Source: CAVSSX01 sp963730735
GTDB taxonomy: Bacteria > Actinomycetota > Acidimicrobiia > Acidimicrobiales > RAAP-2
Assembly: GCA_963730735.1 (NCBI GenBank)
Contig: CAVSSX010000008.1
Coordinates: forward strand, 558,001-622,000
DNA length: 64,000 nt
Reading direction: 5' to 3'
Positions 26,822 through 35,222 of the stretch are shown here, piece after piece. The notes under the pieces are model-generated. The model was not told the origin of the DNA. It was given only the letters and a program-made list of their open reading frames with translations, and did not search any database. Each line of letters opens with the position of its first letter. Position 1 is the stretch's first letter. The position numbers and the translations under genes are program-made.

Positions 26822-27250
26822 GTGCTCTCACTCGACCCAGCCAAGCTCCTCCTCATCGGCGTGGTGGCGCTCGTCGTCCTCGGACCGGACAAGCTCCCGG
26901 CCGCGGCGCGCAAGCTGTCCTCGCTCCACGCCGACTTCCAGAAACTGCGCACCTCGCTCAACACCGAAGTGCAGAAGGCGGTAGAGGGGATCCCCCTGGC
27001 CGACGAGCTGCGGGGAGCCCACCGGACCCTCCAGGGCGCGGCGGGGTCACTCGATCCCCGCCAGGCCCTGTACCGGGCGGTCGGCCTCACCGGTGACCCC
27101 GGCGTGGCCGCGGCCGGCGACGGGCCGCACCTCGATCCGGCCGTTCCCGGCTCGATCGATCTGGCCGCCATCCCCGTGGAGGCCCCGGCCCCCGACGACG
27201 CCCGCCGTGGCACGCCGGTGACCGCCGGTCTCGACCCCACCCAGAACTAG
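26822..27250 (+). CDS. tatB: Sec-independent translocase protein TatB-like
   Basis: A 142-aa protein starting at GTG 26822, with membrane helix PAKLLLIGVVALVVLGPDKLP, the LGPDKLP variant of the TatB hinge and a long amphipathic helix (AAARKLSSLHADFQKLRTSL). A longer variable tail follows than in TatA. TatB recognises twin-arginine signals together with TatC. The gene sits between the cupredoxin gene and tatC. Confidence 0.85.
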   Translation: MLSLDPAKLLLIGVVALVVLGPDKLPAAARKLSSLHADFQKLRTSLNTEVQKAVEGIPLADELRGAHRTLQGAAGSLDPRQALYRAVGLTGDPGVAAAGDGPHLDPAVPGSIDLAAIPVEAPAPDDARRGTPVTAGLDPTQN

Positions 27251-27268
27251 AACAGGAACCACCCGACC

Positions 27269-28066
27269 ATGGCCCTGCACCTGCCGACCCTCGGCCGCCC
27301 CACGGCGGAACCGGGCGCCACCGAGCCCACACCCTCGGTCATGTCGCTGGTCGGCCACCTGACCGAGCTGCGCAACCGCACCCTGGTCTCGGTGGCGGCA
27401 GTGGCCGTCGGCGCCGTGGTGACCTTCGTCCTGTTCGCCCACATCCTGGGCGTGCTGCTCGACCCGTACTGCCACACTGCCGGCCCGGCCCACTCGTGCC
27501 AGCTGTACGTCACCGGCCCGCTCGACGGGCTCTCGATCCGGGTCAAGGTGGCCGCCTATGGCGGGATCATCCTGGCCTCGCCGCTCTTGCTCTGGCAGCT
27601 GTGGCGTTTCATCGCCCCGGGCCTGCACCGCCGGGAGCGACGCTTCGCCCTCCCCTTCGTCGCCTCGTCGCTGCTGTTCTTCCTCGGTGGCGCCGCCGTC
27701 GCCTACCTGGTCTTCCCCCACACGTTGGCTTTCCTCGACACCATCGGCGGACCGAAGCTCGAGGAGATCTACAGCCCGAGCAGCTACCTCGGCCTGCTGC
27801 TGCTCATGATGGCGGTCTTCGGCATCACCTTCGAACTACCGGTCCTCTTGGTCTTCCTCCAGATCGCCGGCATCGTCACGCCGTCCCGCCTGGCCTCCTG
27901 GCGGCGGTGGGCCATCGTGGTGCTGGTGACGTTCGCCGCCGTCATCACGCCGAGCTCCGATCCCTTCTCGATGCTGGCCATGGCCGTCCCCCTGGTCTTC
28001 TTCTACGAGGCCTCGATCGTGGTCGGCCGACTGATCCAGCGCTCCAAGCGAACGGCAGTGGCGTGA
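27269..28066 (+). CDS. tatC: Twin-arginine translocase subunit TatC
   Basis: A 265-aa six-helix protein with the conserved cytoplasmic start MSLVGHLTELRNRTL, the periplasmic-loop segment GPLDGLSIRVKVAAYGGIIL, and WQLWRFIAPGLHRRERRFALP. FGITFELPVLLVFL contains the conserved Phe-Glu of the signal-binding site. ATG 27269 is 18 bases after tatB. The stop overlaps the next gene's GTG. Confidence 0.95.
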   Translation: MALHLPTLGRPTAEPGATEPTPSVMSLVGHLTELRNRTLVSVAAVAVGAVVTFVLFAHILGVLLDPYCHTAGPAHSCQLYVTGPLDGLSIRVKVAAYGGIILASPLLLWQLWRFIAPGLHRRERRFALPFVASSLLFFLGGAAVAYLVFPHTLAFLDTIGGPKLEEIYSPSSYLGLLLLMMAVFGITFELPVLLVFLQIAGIVTPSRLASWRRWAIVVLVTFAAVITPSSDPFSMLAMAVPLVFFYEASIVVGRLIQRSKRTAVA

Positions 28067-29022
28067 CCCTCGGGTCGCTCGCCGCACCGGCTCCCGGCCG
28101 GGTGGGCGTGACCGCCGATCGCACGGTCGACGGGTCCCCCGCCCGACGGCTCCTCAGCCGGCGGGGTCTCCAGCGGGCCCTCGGGGTGTTGTGGTTGCTC
28201 GATGCGCTGCTCCAGCTCGAGACGCCCAACTTCGCCCGGGACTATCCCCTCGGTGACCTCGCCCAGTCGGTCATGGGCGCGCCGGCCTGGCAGAACCGGG
28301 CCGTCTTCGCCGGGCTTGCCCCCTTCACCGCCCACTGGCCGTGGTGGAACCTGGCCTCGGCGCTCCTCCAGGGGGCGATCGGGGTGGCGTTGCTAGCCGG
28401 CGTGGGCGTCCGGTTGGCCCTCATGGCCTCGATCGCCTGGTCGGCGGCCATCTGGTTCCTGGGCGAGGCCATGGGCATGCTGCCGTCGGGCTTCGCCATG
28501 GCCATCTTCGGCGCTCCGGGAGCCGCCATCATGTACGCCGCCCTGAGCGCCCTGGCCTGGCCCACCGGTCGCCGCGACGTCGGTACCCGGCCCTTCGCCG
28601 TCGTGTGGTCCGTCTACTGGATCGGCGCCGCCGTGCTCCAGCTGCCCTTCGTGTATTCCGCCGGCCAGACGCTGCGGGCCGGGTTCTCGATGAGCTCGGA
28701 CGGCCAGCGGAGCTTCCTGGTCGACGCCTCGAACGGGGTGGCCCACGTAGCCAACGCCGACCCGGTCCTCTTCAGCGCCGTACTCGGCGCCCTCCAACTG
28801 GCCATCGGACTCGGCTGGCTCCTCGACCGGGACCACGCCCGCATCTGGCTGGGCCTCGGGATCGCCGTGTCCCTGGCCTTCTGGGTCGTCGGGCAGGGCC
28901 TCGGCGGCGTCCTCAACTGGGGGGCGACCGACCCCAACACCGCCCCGTTGGTCATCCTGCTGGCCCTCGTCGCCTGGCCCCGCCGGACGGCGAGGCATGC
29001 GGTCGCCGCTGCCCCCCTATAG
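28063..29022 (+). CDS. Polytopic membrane protein, hypothetical
   Basis: A 319-aa protein with about eight hydrophobic segments, translationally coupled to tatC by a GTGA overlap. Segments include LGVLWLLDALLQLETPNF, ASALLQGAIGVALLAGVGVRL, the GFAMAIFGAPGAAIMYAAL region and a final VILLALVAWPRR. The helix-rich architecture and LLDALLQ start recall DoxX-like membrane proteins, but I cannot assign one. Its coupling to the Tat genes suggests it belongs to the exported ferritin/cupredoxin system. Confidence 0.7.
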   Translation: MTLGSLAAPAPGRVGVTADRTVDGSPARRLLSRRGLQRALGVLWLLDALLQLETPNFARDYPLGDLAQSVMGAPAWQNRAVFAGLAPFTAHWPWWNLASALLQGAIGVALLAGVGVRLALMASIAWSAAIWFLGEAMGMLPSGFAMAIFGAPGAAIMYAALSALAWPTGRRDVGTRPFAVVWSVYWIGAAVLQLPFVYSAGQTLRAGFSMSSDGQRSFLVDASNGVAHVANADPVLFSAVLGALQLAIGLGWLLDRDHARIWLGLGIAVSLAFWVVGQGLGGVLNWGATDPNTAPLVILLALVAWPRRTARHAVAAAPL

Positions 29023-29080
29023 CCTGGGTCTGCTCAGACGGCCTGGAGGCAACTGCCCCGGGACCCGAAAGGAGACAGCC

Positions 29081-29911
29081 ATGGCGACAACCGTCCCGGA
29101 CCTCCGACGTTTCAAGGTCGAAGGCCAGAAGTTCGCGATGCTCACCGCCTACGACGTCATGACGGCGCGCATCTTCGACGAGGCCGGCGTGCCGCTGCTG
29201 CTGGTCGGCGACACCCTGGGCATCATGGTGCTCGGCTACGAGACCACCCTGCCGGTGACCATGGACGACATGGTCCGGCACTGCCAGGCGGTCCGGCGGG
29301 GCGCTCCCCACGCCCTGGTGGTCGGCGACCTCCCCTTCGGTGCCTACGAGACCTCGGTCGAGGACGGGTTGCGCAATTCGGTCCGCCTCCTGAAGGAGGG
29401 CGGGGCGGCCATGGTCAAGCTGGAGGGACCCGAGCTCGAGCTGATCGCCGCCCTGAGCGCCAAGGGCATCCCGGTGATGGGCCACCTGGGCCTCACCCCC
29501 CAGTCGTTCCACGCCTTCGGCGGCAACCGGGTGCAGGCCCGGACCGAGGAGGCGGCCGACCACCTGCTGGCCGACGCCCGGGCCATCGAGGCCGCCGGTG
29601 CGGCGGCCCTCGTCCTCGAGGCGGTGCCCAACGAGGTGGCCCGCCGGGTCACCGAGTCCCTCTCGATCCCGACCATCGGCATCGGGGCCGGCCCCGACTG
29701 CGACGGCCAGGTGTTGGTGAGCACCGACATGCTCGGCATCAACACCGGCCCGGCGCCCAGGTTCGCCAAGCGCTACGCCGAGTTGCACACGGCCATCGCC
29801 GAGGCCAGCCGGTCCTTCATCGACGAGGTGGCCCAGGGCACCTACCCGGGACCGGAGCACTCCTACGACTGGCCGCTGCGCTCGTCGACGCCGGCCGACC
29901 ACCCCGCCTGA
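29081..29911 (+). CDS. panB: 3-methyl-2-oxobutanoate hydroxymethyltransferase
   Basis: First committed step of pantothenate synthesis: transfers a hydroxymethyl group from methylenetetrahydrofolate to alpha-ketoisovalerate. The 276-aa TIM barrel has the family segments FAMLTAYDVMTARIFDEAGV, LLVGDTLGIMVLGY (metal-binding Asp), AMVKLEGPE, VMGHLGLTPQS and TIGIGAGPDCDGQVLVSTDMLG. ATG 29081 follows AAAGGAGACAGCC. It appears to be a single gene; panC and panD are not in the window. Confidence 0.97.
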   Translation: MATTVPDLRRFKVEGQKFAMLTAYDVMTARIFDEAGVPLLLVGDTLGIMVLGYETTLPVTMDDMVRHCQAVRRGAPHALVVGDLPFGAYETSVEDGLRNSVRLLKEGGAAMVKLEGPELELIAALSAKGIPVMGHLGLTPQSFHAFGGNRVQARTEEAADHLLADARAIEAAGAAALVLEAVPNEVARRVTESLSIPTIGIGAGPDCDGQVLVSTDMLGINTGPAPRFAKRYAELHTAIAEASRSFIDEVAQGTYPGPEHSYDWPLRSSTPADHPA

Positions 29912-30057
29912 CCCAGCCGGCCGACCCGAGCGCCGGACTCCCGAGGAGCGATGGACGTGCTCGAGAGCCGCCGATAGTGTCCCGACCGTCCCGAGCCTAA
30001 CGAGGGCAGGTCATGGACTGATGGGGACGGAGAGACGGGGATGCCGTGCCGGGTGGG

Positions 30058-31235
30058 ATGCAGCGGTTTCGGTTACTGGCGACGGCCACGGCACTGCTGC
30101 TGGCGGGAACGCCAGCATTAGCTGCTGCCGGACTCCGCAGCCTCGGCGTCCGACGTCGGCCACCTCACCACTACCTGTAACGGGACGCTGCCCAGTGGCT
30201 CGGTGGTGGGAATGGCCGCCACGCCGGATGACGACGGCTACTGGATCGCCGGCAGTGCGGGGCAGATCGTCGCGTGTGGTGACGCCATGCCATTCCCCTC
30301 CCTGGCCGTGACGCCGGCGCATCCGATCGTCGGTATCGCTCGAACTCCGGACGGGGGCGGCATCTATTTGGTTGCCTCCGACGGCGGGATCTTTACCTTC
30401 GGTGACGCCGAGTTTCTCGGCTCTACCGGCTCGATGGTGCTGAACAAGCCGATCGTGGGAATGGCCATCACGACCACCGGCAGCGGCTACTGGCTCGTGG
30501 CGAGCGACGGTGGGATCTTCGCCTACGGCGATGCCGGATTCTACGGCTCCACAGGCTTGCTGAAGCTCAATCGACCTGTCGTCGGCATGTCGCCCACCGC
30601 TTCGGGCAGCGGCTACTGGCTCGTTGCATCCGACGGTGGAATTTTCGCCTTCGGTGATGCCACATTCCTCGGTTCGACCGGCGGCATGTCCCTCAACAAG
30701 CCGGTCGTAGGAATGTCGTCCACCGCCAGTGGCGGCGGCTACTGGCTCGTCGCCTCAGATGGGGGGATCTTCGCCTACGGGGCGCCGTTCCTCGGTTCGA
30801 CAGGGTCGATAACTCTCAGCAAGCCCATCGTCGGTATGGAGTCCAACAGCCCAGCGAATGGCTACCGATTCGTCGCCAGCGATGGCGGGGTATTCACGTT
30901 CGGAGCGTCGCAGTTCTATGGCTCGGCCGTGGCGCCGCCCGCCGCTGCCGTCGCCGACCCCCGGTGCGCCGTCGTGCAGCGCATCCATGTCCAACGCGAA
31001 TCCTTCGGATGGTGGCACGGTGACCGTCAACATCATGTCGAACCAGCCGAACAGTGCCATAACGGCAACAGCGCACTACAAGACAACGACGACAACGGAG
31101 CCCGGAAGTTCGACCAACGCCTCGGGCGCTGGATCGGTCACGTTCGACATCGGCCACCCGGCAGTCGGCTATCAGGTCGCAGTATCGGTAACCGTGGGCG
31201 CAGCCTCGTGCGGCACGGCGTTCACTCCGACCTGA
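30058..31235 (+). CDS. Secreted protein with 42-residue beta-propeller-like repeats (two +1 interruptions)
   Basis: From ATG 30058 a signal peptide (RLLATATALLLAGTPALAAA) is read in one frame. After one extra G near 30131 the second frame carries six tandem repeats of 42 residues, the first degenerate. The core is PIVGM-x5-GSGYWLVASDGGIFAYGDA-xFxGSTG-x4-LNK. After VADP, one extra C in a CCCCC run (about 30957) leads to the third frame, GAPSCSASMSNANPSDGG onward, a beta-rich C-terminal domain ending AASCGTAFTPT at 31235. The joined product is about 391 aa. Such repeats occur in exported actinobacterial proteins and likely fold as a propeller; the ligand is unknown. GC is lower than in flanking genes. 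Confidence 0.7.
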
Positions 31236-31345
31236 GGGTCTTCACCGTTTGCGAGGTAGAGCAGGCGACGTGACAGCACGCCACCCGACCCTGGCGCGTG
31301 CTGGGCATTCCCTGCACAACGTTCGTTCGGCCGGTGGCTGCGAGC

Positions 31346-32095
31346 TCACCTGTAGCCAGGTGGAAGTCCTTGCACACCTCCGGCAAGCGGTGGGGGCGCC
31401 AGGGGTGGCGGAATAGGTTCCGTTTGTCCCTGCGGTGCAACATTTTCGATCGGAGGCCCGATTTCTGGCCGCGGCGCGTCAGCCTCGGGCAATGTCGGCC
31501 GCGTAGCGTTGTGGGCCGCGATCAGCTGGCGGATTTCTGCGACGACCTGTGACGTGTCGCCACCGAAGATCGCCAGAGCGGTATCGACACGAGGCTCAAC
31601 CCAGCCGTCGATTGAACTTCCGTAGCTGATGACGGTCGGCTTCTGCCGGTTCGACACGGCGATACGGAGGTGGCCGCCACCCGCGTCGATCGAAATCACC
31701 TTCGAGAATTGGCACTCCACTGTCCGCTTGCTGCCCGTAAAGATCAGCCGCTGCGTTGTGAGGTACATGGTGCCCGTGTCAATCACCGTCGGTGCCTCAT
31801 TGCCAGGCACATAGTGCCCCCGGGAGCGCCCGACCCGTCCCCGCACACCGAAGCCCAGAGGTACGGACACCCCCGACGAACCGCCGGTCCAATGCCCCTG
31901 GCCTTTTCGGATCTCCACGAGTCCGACGCCCCGGATCAAACACACCACCGATTCGCCGGGCTTCAGAACGATGTCGTTGCTCCCGAACCCGCAACCGGCC
32001 AGGGCGATCTGGAGAACCGATTCCAGTTCGTCCTTGCGCTTGCTCCAGTTGTCGAGGTCCTCCTGGGCCTTTCTGGCCTTGCGCTTTTCGAACAC
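31346..32095 (-). CDS. Bacterial PH-domain-like protein, 249 aa
   Basis: An N-terminal charged coiled segment (MFEKRKARKAQEDLDNWSKRKDELESVL) precedes a beta domain containing GTMYLTTQRLIFTGSKRTVECQFSKVISI, a hallmark of bacterial PH-like domains. A proline-rich tail follows (EPIPPPLAPPPLAGG). No membrane segment is evident, so it is probably cytoplasmic or peripheral. Function is unknown. It is divergent from the potassium-channel gene with a 137-base gap, in a region of lower GC. Confidence 0.65.
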   Translation of the reverse strand: MFEKRKARKAQEDLDNWSKRKDELESVLQIALAGCGFGSNDIVLKPGESVVCLIRGVGLVEIRKGQGHWTGGSSGVSVPLGFGVRGRVGRSRGHYVPGNEAPTVIDTGTMYLTTQRLIFTGSKRTVECQFSKVISIDAGGGHLRIAVSNRQKPTVISYGSSIDGWVEPRVDTALAIFGGDTSQVVAEIRQLIAAHNATRPTLPEADAPRPEIGPPIENVAPQGQTEPIPPPLAPPPLAGGVQGLPPGYR

Positions 32096-32232
32096 CCTTC
32101 CCCCCGTCTGATCCGCTTCGGCACCATAACTTCGACCGGTCGCGTAGATCCACCGAACTCGGGATTATCGACAACGTCGTCTCGTCCAATGATCACCGTT
32201 GTCGCAGTTCCGCGGCATTACCTTTTTCGCCG

Positions 32233-33039
32233 ATGACCCAACGATCACGCCCCACCCTGGCTCGATCACAGGAGGCATACGACGCCTTCGCACGGGCGGT
32301 GGAGCTCCCCCTCACGATTCTGTCGTTGCTGTGGCTACCGGTCCTCGTCCTTCCATACATCCTCACCCTGTCGAGCTCAGTACGAGAGACCTTCGACGCC
32401 ATCGACTATTTCGTGTGGGCCGCCTTCGTCGTCGAGTACGCGGTCAAGCTGTACCTGACACCCGACCGGAAGCGCTTCTTCACCCACCACATCCTCGATC
32501 TGCTGGTTATCGCTCTACCGATCTTCCGACCGCTGCGAGCTGCCCGGCTGCTTCGACTGGTGAACCTCGGCCGTGTGGGCATCGTCCTGGCGAACGCCCT
32601 TCGAAGGACGCGGGCGCTGTTCACCCACCGAGGACTTCATTTCGTTCTGCTCGCCGTTCTGGCCATCGTCTTTGCCTGCTCGGCCCTCGTTCTGTCGTTC
32701 GAGCATCACGCCAAGGGATCGAACATCCACAACTTCGGCGAAGCCCTCTGGTGGGCGCTCGTGACAGTGACGACGGTCGGCTACGGGGACAAGTACCCGG
32801 TGACGGCCGGTGGACGCGGCGTCGCTGCGGTACTCATGGTCGTCGGCATCGGGCTCATCGGTGTCCTGACGGCCACCGTGGCGTCCTACTTCGTGGAGCA
32901 GAGCAACGACAACGAGCGGGCCGAGCTGTTGGTCCGCCTCGAGCGCATCGAGACGCTTCTGACACACTTGGCCGGCGCACCCGCCGGCGAGCACAGCTCC
33001 CCGGCAGCCGAACTCGCGGTCTCCGAACCCGAGTCCTAA
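32233..33039 (+). CDS. Voltage-gated-type potassium channel
   Basis: A 268-aa six-helix channel. S1-S3 are hydrophobic segments from ELPLTILSLLWLPVLVL. S4-like charges occur in FRPLRAARLLRLVNLGR. S5 precedes the pore loop ALWWALVTVTTVGYGDKYPVT with filter TVGYGD. S6 is VAAVLMVVGIGLIGVLTATVASYF, followed by a short cytoplasmic coil (ERAELLVRLERIETLL). ATG 32233 is chosen from the family N-terminus. It conducts K+ across the plasma membrane. Confidence 0.92.
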   Translation: MTQRSRPTLARSQEAYDAFARAVELPLTILSLLWLPVLVLPYILTLSSSVRETFDAIDYFVWAAFVVEYAVKLYLTPDRKRFFTHHILDLLVIALPIFRPLRAARLLRLVNLGRVGIVLANALRRTRALFTHRGLHFVLLAVLAIVFACSALVLSFEHHAKGSNIHNFGEALWWALVTVTTVGYGDKYPVTAGGRGVAAVLMVVGIGLIGVLTATVASYFVEQSNDNERAELLVRLERIETLLTHLAGAPAGEHSSPAAELAVSEPES

Positions 33040-33082
33040 CGTCGTCTGGCCGACGCCCCCGAGCGGATGCCGCTCCGCAGCC

Positions 33083-33100
33083 GTAGGCCCGTCGGCCTAC
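33083..33100. terminator. Hairpin between the K+ channel and tetR genes
   Basis: GTAGGCC and GGCCTAC pair around a four-base loop and overlap the stop of the convergent TetR gene, 44 bases after the channel stop. A bidirectional terminator is likely. Confidence 0.5.
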
Positions 33101-33711
33101 TGCGCCAACGCCGCGTCCACCAGGCCGGTGGCGATCTCCTTGGCCGTGACGGCGGCGCTGGTGTCACGGTCCATCCAGGCGGTGACCACGACGCCGTCGT
33201 AGAGCAGGGCCAGCTGCCGGGCCAACGACTCGGGATCGGCCACCCCGGCCTCGGTGGCCAGCTGGGCCAACAGCTCGTGGAGCCACCCCCGGAACCCGTT
33301 GGTCATCTCCTCCACCGTGCCGCCCCGGGGCGACTCGGCGCTGGCGCCGAGGAAGGCACAGCCCCGGTAGCCGGGGGTCGAGATGGTGTCCGCCTGGACG
33401 TCGAAGACCCCGAGCAGCCGCTCCCGGGGCGTCGTCCAGCGCTCGGCCAGCGCCCGGTCCATGCGGCCCTTGATGCTGGCGTGGCGGGCCTGCAGGTAGG
33501 CCCGGACCAGCTCGTCCTTGGAACCGAAGGTGCTGTAGAGCGTGGCCTTGGCCACCCCGGCCCGCTCGATCACCCGGTCGATGCCGACGGTGTGGATGCC
33601 CTCCTCGTAGAAGAGCTCGCTGGCCGCCGCCAACAGGCGCTCGCGGGCCGTGGGCTCGGTGGCCGCACCTGTCGGCGCCGCCACCTCAGTCGTTGCTGTC
33701 GTCGCTGCCAT
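33097..33711 (-). CDS. TetR/AcrR family transcriptional regulator
   Basis: A 204-aa repressor. The N-terminal helix-turn-helix is ARERLLAAASELFYEEGIHTVGIDRVIERAGVAK then ATLYSTFGSKDELV. The ligand-binding domain has the CAFLGASAE segment found in TetR_C-type regulators of efflux genes. It is divergent from the MFS transporter, with two palindromic operators in the 77-base gap. It most likely represses both genes until a toxic ligand binds. Confidence 0.9.
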   Translation of the reverse strand: MAATTATTEVAAPTGAATEPTARERLLAAASELFYEEGIHTVGIDRVIERAGVAKATLYSTFGSKDELVRAYLQARHASIKGRMDRALAERWTTPRERLLGVFDVQADTISTPGYRGCAFLGASAESPRGGTVEEMTNGFRGWLHELLAQLATEAGVADPESLARQLALLYDGVVVTAWMDRDTSAAVTAKEIATGLVDAALAQ

Positions 33712-33723
33712 GTCTTGACAATA

Positions 33724-33770
33724 ACAGACCGGTCTGTCTACTGTACAGAGATACAGACAGACCTGTCTGT
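33724..33770. promoter_or_regulatory. Paired TetR operators between tetR and the MFS gene
   Basis: ACAGACCGGTCTGT at 33724-33737 is a perfect 14-base palindrome. ACAGACAGACCTGTCTGT at 33753-33770 is an imperfect second copy with the same half-sites, 29 bases away. Both lie between the divergent starts and overlap AT-rich promoter-like sequence, as expected for shared repression. Confidence 0.8.
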
Positions 33771-33788
33771 TTTGACCGGGAGGGCCCG

Positions 33789-35195
33789 ATGAGCCAGCAC
33801 ACGACCCGCAGCCAGGAGTACCCCGGAACCCAGATGGCCCCGGCGGCGGCTGGCCGCTGGCACCTGCCCTCGGGGGCGGCCTTCTGGCTCCAGGCCTCCA
33901 TCGCCGTGCTGCTGCTGGCCGCCTCGAGCGCCCCCACCCCGCTCTACGCCCACTACGAGGCGACCTGGGGGTTCTCGCCCATCACGGTGACCGTGGTGTT
34001 CGGGATCTACGCCGTGGCCGTGCTGGCCTCGCTCCTGACCGTGGGCTCGCTATCGGACCACATCGGCCGTCGCCCGATCCTGCTGGTGGGGCTCAGCCTG
34101 CAGGTGGTGGCCATGGTGGTGTTCGCCACCGCCGGGGGCGTCGGCGACCTGGTCGTCGGGCGGGTGGTGCAGGGCCTGGCCACCGGGGCGGCCATGGGCG
34201 CCGTGGGCGCCGGCCTGCTCGACATCGACCCGGTCAAGGGGACGGTGGCCAACGGCGTGGGCCTCCTGATCGGGACCGGCTCGGGGGCCCTCCTCTCGAG
34301 CCTGCTGGTCCAGTTCCTCCCGGCCCCCACCCACCTCGTCTACCTGGTGCTGGCGGCCATCTTCGTGCTCCAGGGCGTGGGCGTCCTGCTCATGACCGAG
34401 ACGTCGTCGCGGACGTCGGGGGCGCTGGCCTCGATCCGGCCCCAGTTCCGGCTGCCCCGGGCGGCCCGACGGCCGCTCCTGGTGGCCGCTCCGGCCCTGA
34501 TCGCCGTGTGGTCCCTGGCCGGCTTCTACGCCTCCCTCGGACCGGCCGTGGTCCGGCTGGTCTCGGGATCGGGCGACGTGGTGCTGGGTGGGCTGGCCCT
34601 GTTCACCCTGGCCATGGGGGCCGTGGCCACCGTGCTGTTGACCCGGGCGATGGCGCCCCGGACGGTGCTGCGCATCGGCGGGGTGGCGCTGGTGGTCGGC
34701 GTGGCCATCACCCTGGTGGCCATCTCGACGACCTCCACCGCCCTCTTCTTCCTCGGCTCGGTGGTGGCCGGGGTCGGCTTCGGCGGCGGATTCCAGGGGT
34801 CGCTCCGCACGGTGCTGCCGTTCGCCGCCCCCCACGAGCGCTCCGGGGTGCTGTCGACCATCTACGTCATCTCCTACCTGGCCCTCGGGCTCCCGGCGGT
34901 GGTGGCCGGCTACCTGGTCACCGAGGACGGCAGCGTCCTCGGGACCGCTCGGCAGTACGGGGTGGCGGTCATGGTCCTGGCCGCCCTGGCCCTCGTCGGG
35001 CTGCTCGGCCGGTCCGACAGCACGGCGATGGCCGACTCGGCCGTCGAGGTGGCCATCGACGAGGCGGCCGAGGAAGCCGGGTCGCTCGGCGGTGCCGTCG
35101 ACACCGGCTCGGTCGAGGCCACCGTGGTCGACAGCCGGGGCACCGACCATCGGCACGTCGGGGCACGGCTGGCCCCGGCCCGCCCCGCCGCCTGA
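33789..35195 (+). CDS. MFS transporter, multidrug-efflux type
   Basis: A 468-aa protein with about 12 membrane segments. The loop 2-3 signature is SDHIGRRPILLVG and motif C-like glycine-rich helices include GRVVQGLATGAAMGAVGAGLLD. Long helices continue to ALALVGLLGR, followed by a ~60-residue acidic tail (EVAIDEAAEEAGSLGG). The substrate is unknown. Control by the divergent TetR and its operators suggests a drug or toxic-metabolite exporter. Confidence 0.92.
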   Translation: MSQHTTRSQEYPGTQMAPAAAGRWHLPSGAAFWLQASIAVLLLAASSAPTPLYAHYEATWGFSPITVTVVFGIYAVAVLASLLTVGSLSDHIGRRPILLVGLSLQVVAMVVFATAGGVGDLVVGRVVQGLATGAAMGAVGAGLLDIDPVKGTVANGVGLLIGTGSGALLSSLLVQFLPAPTHLVYLVLAAIFVLQGVGVLLMTETSSRTSGALASIRPQFRLPRAARRPLLVAAPALIAVWSLAGFYASLGPAVVRLVSGSGDVVLGGLALFTLAMGAVATVLLTRAMAPRTVLRIGGVALVVGVAITLVAISTTSTALFFLGSVVAGVGFGGGFQGSLRTVLPFAAPHERSGVLSTIYVISYLALGLPAVVAGYLVTEDGSVLGTARQYGVAVMVLAALALVGLLGRSDSTAMADSAVEVAIDEAAEEAGSLGGAVDTGSVEATVVDSRGTDHRHVGARLAPARPAA

Positions 35196-35222
35196 CCCGA
35201 ACCCTCGAGCGGAGGGTGAACG

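Noticed and set aside
28997..29080. Upstream extension of panB
   Set aside because: The frame stays open but reads as the end of the preceding membrane-protein gene; ATG 29081 has AAAGGAG and the family N-terminus.
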